From: Flavobacterium sp. HTF
Lineage (GTDB): Bacteria; Bacteroidota; Bacteroidia; Flavobacteriales; Flavobacteriaceae
Assembly: GCF_003105115.1 (NCBI RefSeq)
Contig: NZ_QETH01000001.1
Coordinates: 1 to 64,000, forward strand
Reading direction: 5' to 3'
Length of the DNA stretch: 64,000 nucleotides
This document shows positions 60,838 through 64,000 of this stretch, in pieces. Positions within the stretch are counted from its first letter, which is position 1; the number at the start of each line of letters is the position of its first letter. The position numbers and the translations under genes were made by a program. The notes below the pieces were generated by a model. It had not been told where the DNA came from, made no database searches, and was given only the letters and a program-made list of their open reading frames with translations.

Positions 60838-62898
60838 ATGAAAAAACAGTTTACCAAACCTGTATTTTGTGCTTTTTCTGTAATGTTGTCATTAACAGCA
60901 GCAAAAGCACAAAATACAACTGCAAAGGAACCAGGGGTTAATGTTTCTTATATGAACACCAAAATTAGTCCAAGTGAAGATTTTTTCCGTTATGTAAACG
61001 GAACATGGCTTGACAAAACTGAGATTCCAAACGACCGTACAACCTGGGGTAGTTTTAATGAACTGATTAAAAAAACCGATAAGGATGCGATGGCAATTTT
61101 GAAGGAAGCTTCAAAAAATCCAAAATACAAATCGGACACAGATCAGGGAAAAGCTGTAAACTTATTTACAACTGTGCTGGATACTGTAGGCAGAAACAAA
61201 AGAGGAATAGAACCTCTTAAGCCGTATCTGAAAAAGATTGATGCAATTAAAAACATAACGGATCTTCAAAATTACCTGGTTGAAATGGAGCCGGAAGGCG
61301 GTAATGACTTTTTTGGGATTTACATTGGAGCTGATGAAAAAAACAGCAACAAAAACTCAGTAAGTCTTAATGTAAGCCGACTGGGATTATCTGATAAAGA
61401 TTATTATACTTCTGAAGATAAAGATCCTAAAGAAAAACGTGCTAAATATGAACTGCATATCGCAAGGATGATGCAGTTTATTGGAGAATCTCCAGAGAAA
61501 GCAAAACAGAGTGCAAAAGAAATCTTAGCTATCGAAACGGCTCTTTCTGCTCCAAGATTGGATCGTGTTGAGAGCAGGGACAGCCGCCTTCAGTACAATC
61601 CGATGACTGTGGCTGAACTTCAAAAGATAACTCCGGCCATAAAATGGGATGCCTATTTTACAGGACTTGGTCTGCCTAAACTTGATACGGTTGTAGTGAT
61701 ACAGCCTCGATACATGAAAGCTTTACAGACAATTTTAGCAGAGAATAAAATTGCAGAATGGAAAGAATATTTAAAATGGACAGTATTAAACCGTTCTACA
61801 TCACAACTGACAACCGATATTGAAACGGCCAATTTTGACTTTTACAGCAAGACGCTAAGAGGAGCAATCAAGCAATTGCCTCGTGAAGAAACAGCTTTGC
61901 AAGTTGTAAACAGAAGTATTGGTGAAGCTCTTGGAAAATTATATGTTGAAAAAGTATTTCCTGCTGAGGCTAAAACAAAAGCTGTAGATATGATTCATAA
62001 TGTGATTCTGGCCTATCAAAACCGAATCAACAATCTGACCTGGATGTCTGATCCTACAAAAGCAAAAGCAATTGAAAAATTAAATAAAATTACCATAAAA
62101 GTTGGTTATCCTGATAAATGGAAAGATTACTCTGCCCTCAAAATTAAAAGTGTAGCAGAAGGCGGAAGCTATTTTGAGAATGTACGTAATTTATCAAAAT
62201 GGAATTTTAAGAAAGGTTTAGAAAAACTGCAGAAACCAGTTGATAAAACAGAATGGGGAATGTCTCCTCAAACTGTAAACGCTTATTACAACCCATCGTA
62301 CAATGAAATTGTTTTCCCTGCAGCGATTTTACAACCGCCGTTTTACAATTATCAGGCAGATGAAGCTGTAAATTATGGCGGAATTGGCGCCGTTATCGGG
62401 CATGAAATCTCTCATGGATTTGATGATTCGGGGGCACGTTACAATGCAGAAGGAAATCTTGTAGATTGGTGGACTGCAGATGATCTGAAACAATTTACAG
62501 AATTAGGAACTGCTTTGGCAGACCAGTACAGTGCTTTAGAACCTTTACCGGGAATTCACGTAGATGGTAAATTTACCCTTGGTGAAAATATTGGTGATCT
62601 TGGCGGAATAAATGCCGCTTATGACGGATTGCAATTATATTTAAAGAAAAACGGAAATCCGGGCCTAATTGATGGTTTTACTCCGGAGCAGCGTTTCTTT
62701 ATTTCCTGGGCAACTGTCTGGAGAACCAAAACAAGAGACGAAGCAATTAAGAATCAGGTAAAAACAGATCCGCACTCACCAGGAATGTACAGAGCGTATG
62801 TGCCAATTCAGAATGTGGATGCTTTTTACAAAGCTTTTGATATTAAAAAAGGAGACAAAATGTATGTTGAACCGGAAAAAAGAGTTAAAATCTGGTAA
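60838..62898 (+). CDS. M13 (neprilysin/PepO) family zinc metallopeptidase
   Basis: 686 residues with signal peptide (MKKQFTKPVFCAFSVMLSLTAAKAQ). Zinc motif HEISH (522-526 in VIGHEISHGFDDSGARYN), third ligand Glu583 in GENIGDLGGI, and the substrate-binding NAYYNPSYNEIVFPAAILQPPFY are all intact, as is the N-terminal M13 domain (PSEDFFRYVNGTWLDKTEIPNDRTTWGSF). The C-terminus ends YVEPEKRVKIW, near the family's usual CxVW without the Cys. It probably degrades peptides in the periplasm or outside the cell; no T9SS sorting domain. Confidence 0.94.
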   Translation: MKKQFTKPVFCAFSVMLSLTAAKAQNTTAKEPGVNVSYMNTKISPSEDFFRYVNGTWLDKTEIPNDRTTWGSFNELIKKTDKDAMAILKEASKNPKYKSDTDQGKAVNLFTTVLDTVGRNKRGIEPLKPYLKKIDAIKNITDLQNYLVEMEPEGGNDFFGIYIGADEKNSNKNSVSLNVSRLGLSDKDYYTSEDKDPKEKRAKYELHIARMMQFIGESPEKAKQSAKEILAIETALSAPRLDRVESRDSRLQYNPMTVAELQKITPAIKWDAYFTGLGLPKLDTVVVIQPRYMKALQTILAENKIAEWKEYLKWTVLNRSTSQLTTDIETANFDFYSKTLRGAIKQLPREETALQVVNRSIGEALGKLYVEKVFPAEAKTKAVDMIHNVILAYQNRINNLTWMSDPTKAKAIEKLNKITIKVGYPDKWKDYSALKIKSVAEGGSYFENVRNLSKWNFKKGLEKLQKPVDKTEWGMSPQTVNAYYNPSYNEIVFPAAILQPPFYNYQADEAVNYGGIGAVIGHEISHGFDDSGARYNAEGNLVDWWTADDLKQFTELGTALADQYSALEPLPGIHVDGKFTLGENIGDLGGINAAYDGLQLYLKKNGNPGLIDGFTPEQRFFISWATVWRTKTRDEAIKNQVKTDPHSPGMYRAYVPIQNVDAFYKAFDIKKGDKMYVEPEKRVKIW

Positions 62899-62909
62899 TC
62901 TCTAAGTAT

Positions 62910-62940
62910 AAAAAACGGCGCTGAATAAGCGCCGTTTTTG
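62910..62940. terminator. Bidirectional terminator
   Basis: An 11-bp stem with GC-rich core (62911-62921 with 62929-62939), A-run before and T-run after. It separates the convergent M13 peptidase and cytochrome genes. Confidence 0.85.
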
Positions 62941-62958
62941 TTTTTATATATTTTTGAA

Positions 62959-63360
62959 TTACTTCAAATTGCTGTAAATATAAGTTTCAATTGCCTTCAG
63001 TTCTTCATCAGACATTGCCTGAGTTACGGGAAAGTTAGTTTTCATAACGGCAAACTGACTCGGGTCTACAATCGGTTCTGCATTTCCTTTTAAGAAAGTA
63101 ACAATATCGCCTTTTTTGTCTTTATACGTTTTTGCAATTTCCTGAATACTTGGTCCAATCACTTTTTGATCCACCTGATGGCAGGAAGTACAATTTCCTC
63201 TTCCTTCAAAAATTTCTTTTCCTAAAGCTTCAGGTGTAGCGGCTTTTGCCGATTCTCCTTCTGAATAGGTTTCGGTTGTATTTTGAACAGGAGTTTCTGA
63301 AGTTTCTTTTTTACAGGAAGCCAAAGCCAAAACGGCTGATAAGAATAGTATTTTTTTCAT
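62959..63360 (-). CDS. c-type cytochrome lipoprotein
   Basis: 133 residues. Lipobox LASC (Cys16), then a flexible acidic linker and a single cytochrome c domain with CTSCH at 57-61 and a probable axial Met in the MKTNFPVTQAMSDEE segment. The heme would be attached in the periplasm and the protein anchored by lipid. It starts 2 nt after the hemB stop, so they are co-transcribed: a heme-synthesis gene followed by a heme protein. Confidence 0.88.
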   Translation of the reverse strand: MKKILFLSAVLALASCKKETSETPVQNTTETYSEGESAKAATPEALGKEIFEGRGNCTSCHQVDQKVIGPSIQEIAKTYKDKKGDIVTFLKGNAEPIVDPSQFAVMKTNFPVTQAMSDEELKAIETYIYSNLK

Positions 63361-63362
63361 TA

Positions 63363-64000
<638 letters not shown>

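Overview
The window comes from a gliding member of the Bacteroidota, most likely a Flavobacterium. The DNA is AT-rich. Many genes are preceded by the Bacteroidetes promoter signature (TTG, then about 17-23 nt, then TAnnTTTG). The gene content is typical of flavobacteria: SPOR/HU-CCDC81 protein, DUF4837 and DUF4349 lipoproteins, rnpA beside an S41 protease, FeoA-FeoB-small Cys-rich peptide, and above all a complete sprB-type gliding operon.

Layout. (1) 1-13.7 kb is housekeeping: a Skp/OmpH-like lipoprotein, a PIF1-like helicase, two secreted proteins of unknown role, a SPOR protein, dprA, trpS, a PlsC acyltransferase, recA, a thioesterase, a DoxX-like protein and DNA polymerase III delta'. The recA-plsC gap carries two copies of an unusual bipartite promoter-like motif, each followed by a short transcript-sized stretch and a terminator. 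(2) 14.1-45.1 kb is one directional block of seven genes behind a near-consensus promoter. The order matches the seven-gene sprB operon of Flavobacterium johnsoniae: three small or accessory genes, then sprC, sprD, sprB and sprF. SprB is a 6987-residue surface adhesin with a type B type IX secretion (T9SS) sorting domain. SprF is its PorP-like secretion partner. SprC and SprD are accessory motility proteins. The sprD reading frame is broken by one in-frame TAA inside its tandem repeats. (3) 45.2-64 kb returns to housekeeping: pgk, an MltD-like transglycosylase, two lipoproteins, a GNAT acetyltransferase, an rnpA-DUF4349-S41-OmpA cluster read leftward, a second PlsC, an acyl-ACP desaturase, an HD hydrolase, the feoAB iron operon with a 40-residue Cys-rich peptide, a SCO protein, an M13 peptidase, a c-type cytochrome lipoprotein and the 3' part of hemB.

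Most notable structure. The SprB repeat region is nested. About 65 small SprB-type modules are arranged as nine consecutive super-units of about 587 residues, each with the same seven module types in the same order. A jelly-roll-like non-repeat domain sits just before the super-units. Other points of interest are the nonsense codon in sprD, the duplicated ECF-like promoter units next to recA, several promoters placed so close to the start codon that the mRNA should be leaderless, and a probable TTG start for feoA.
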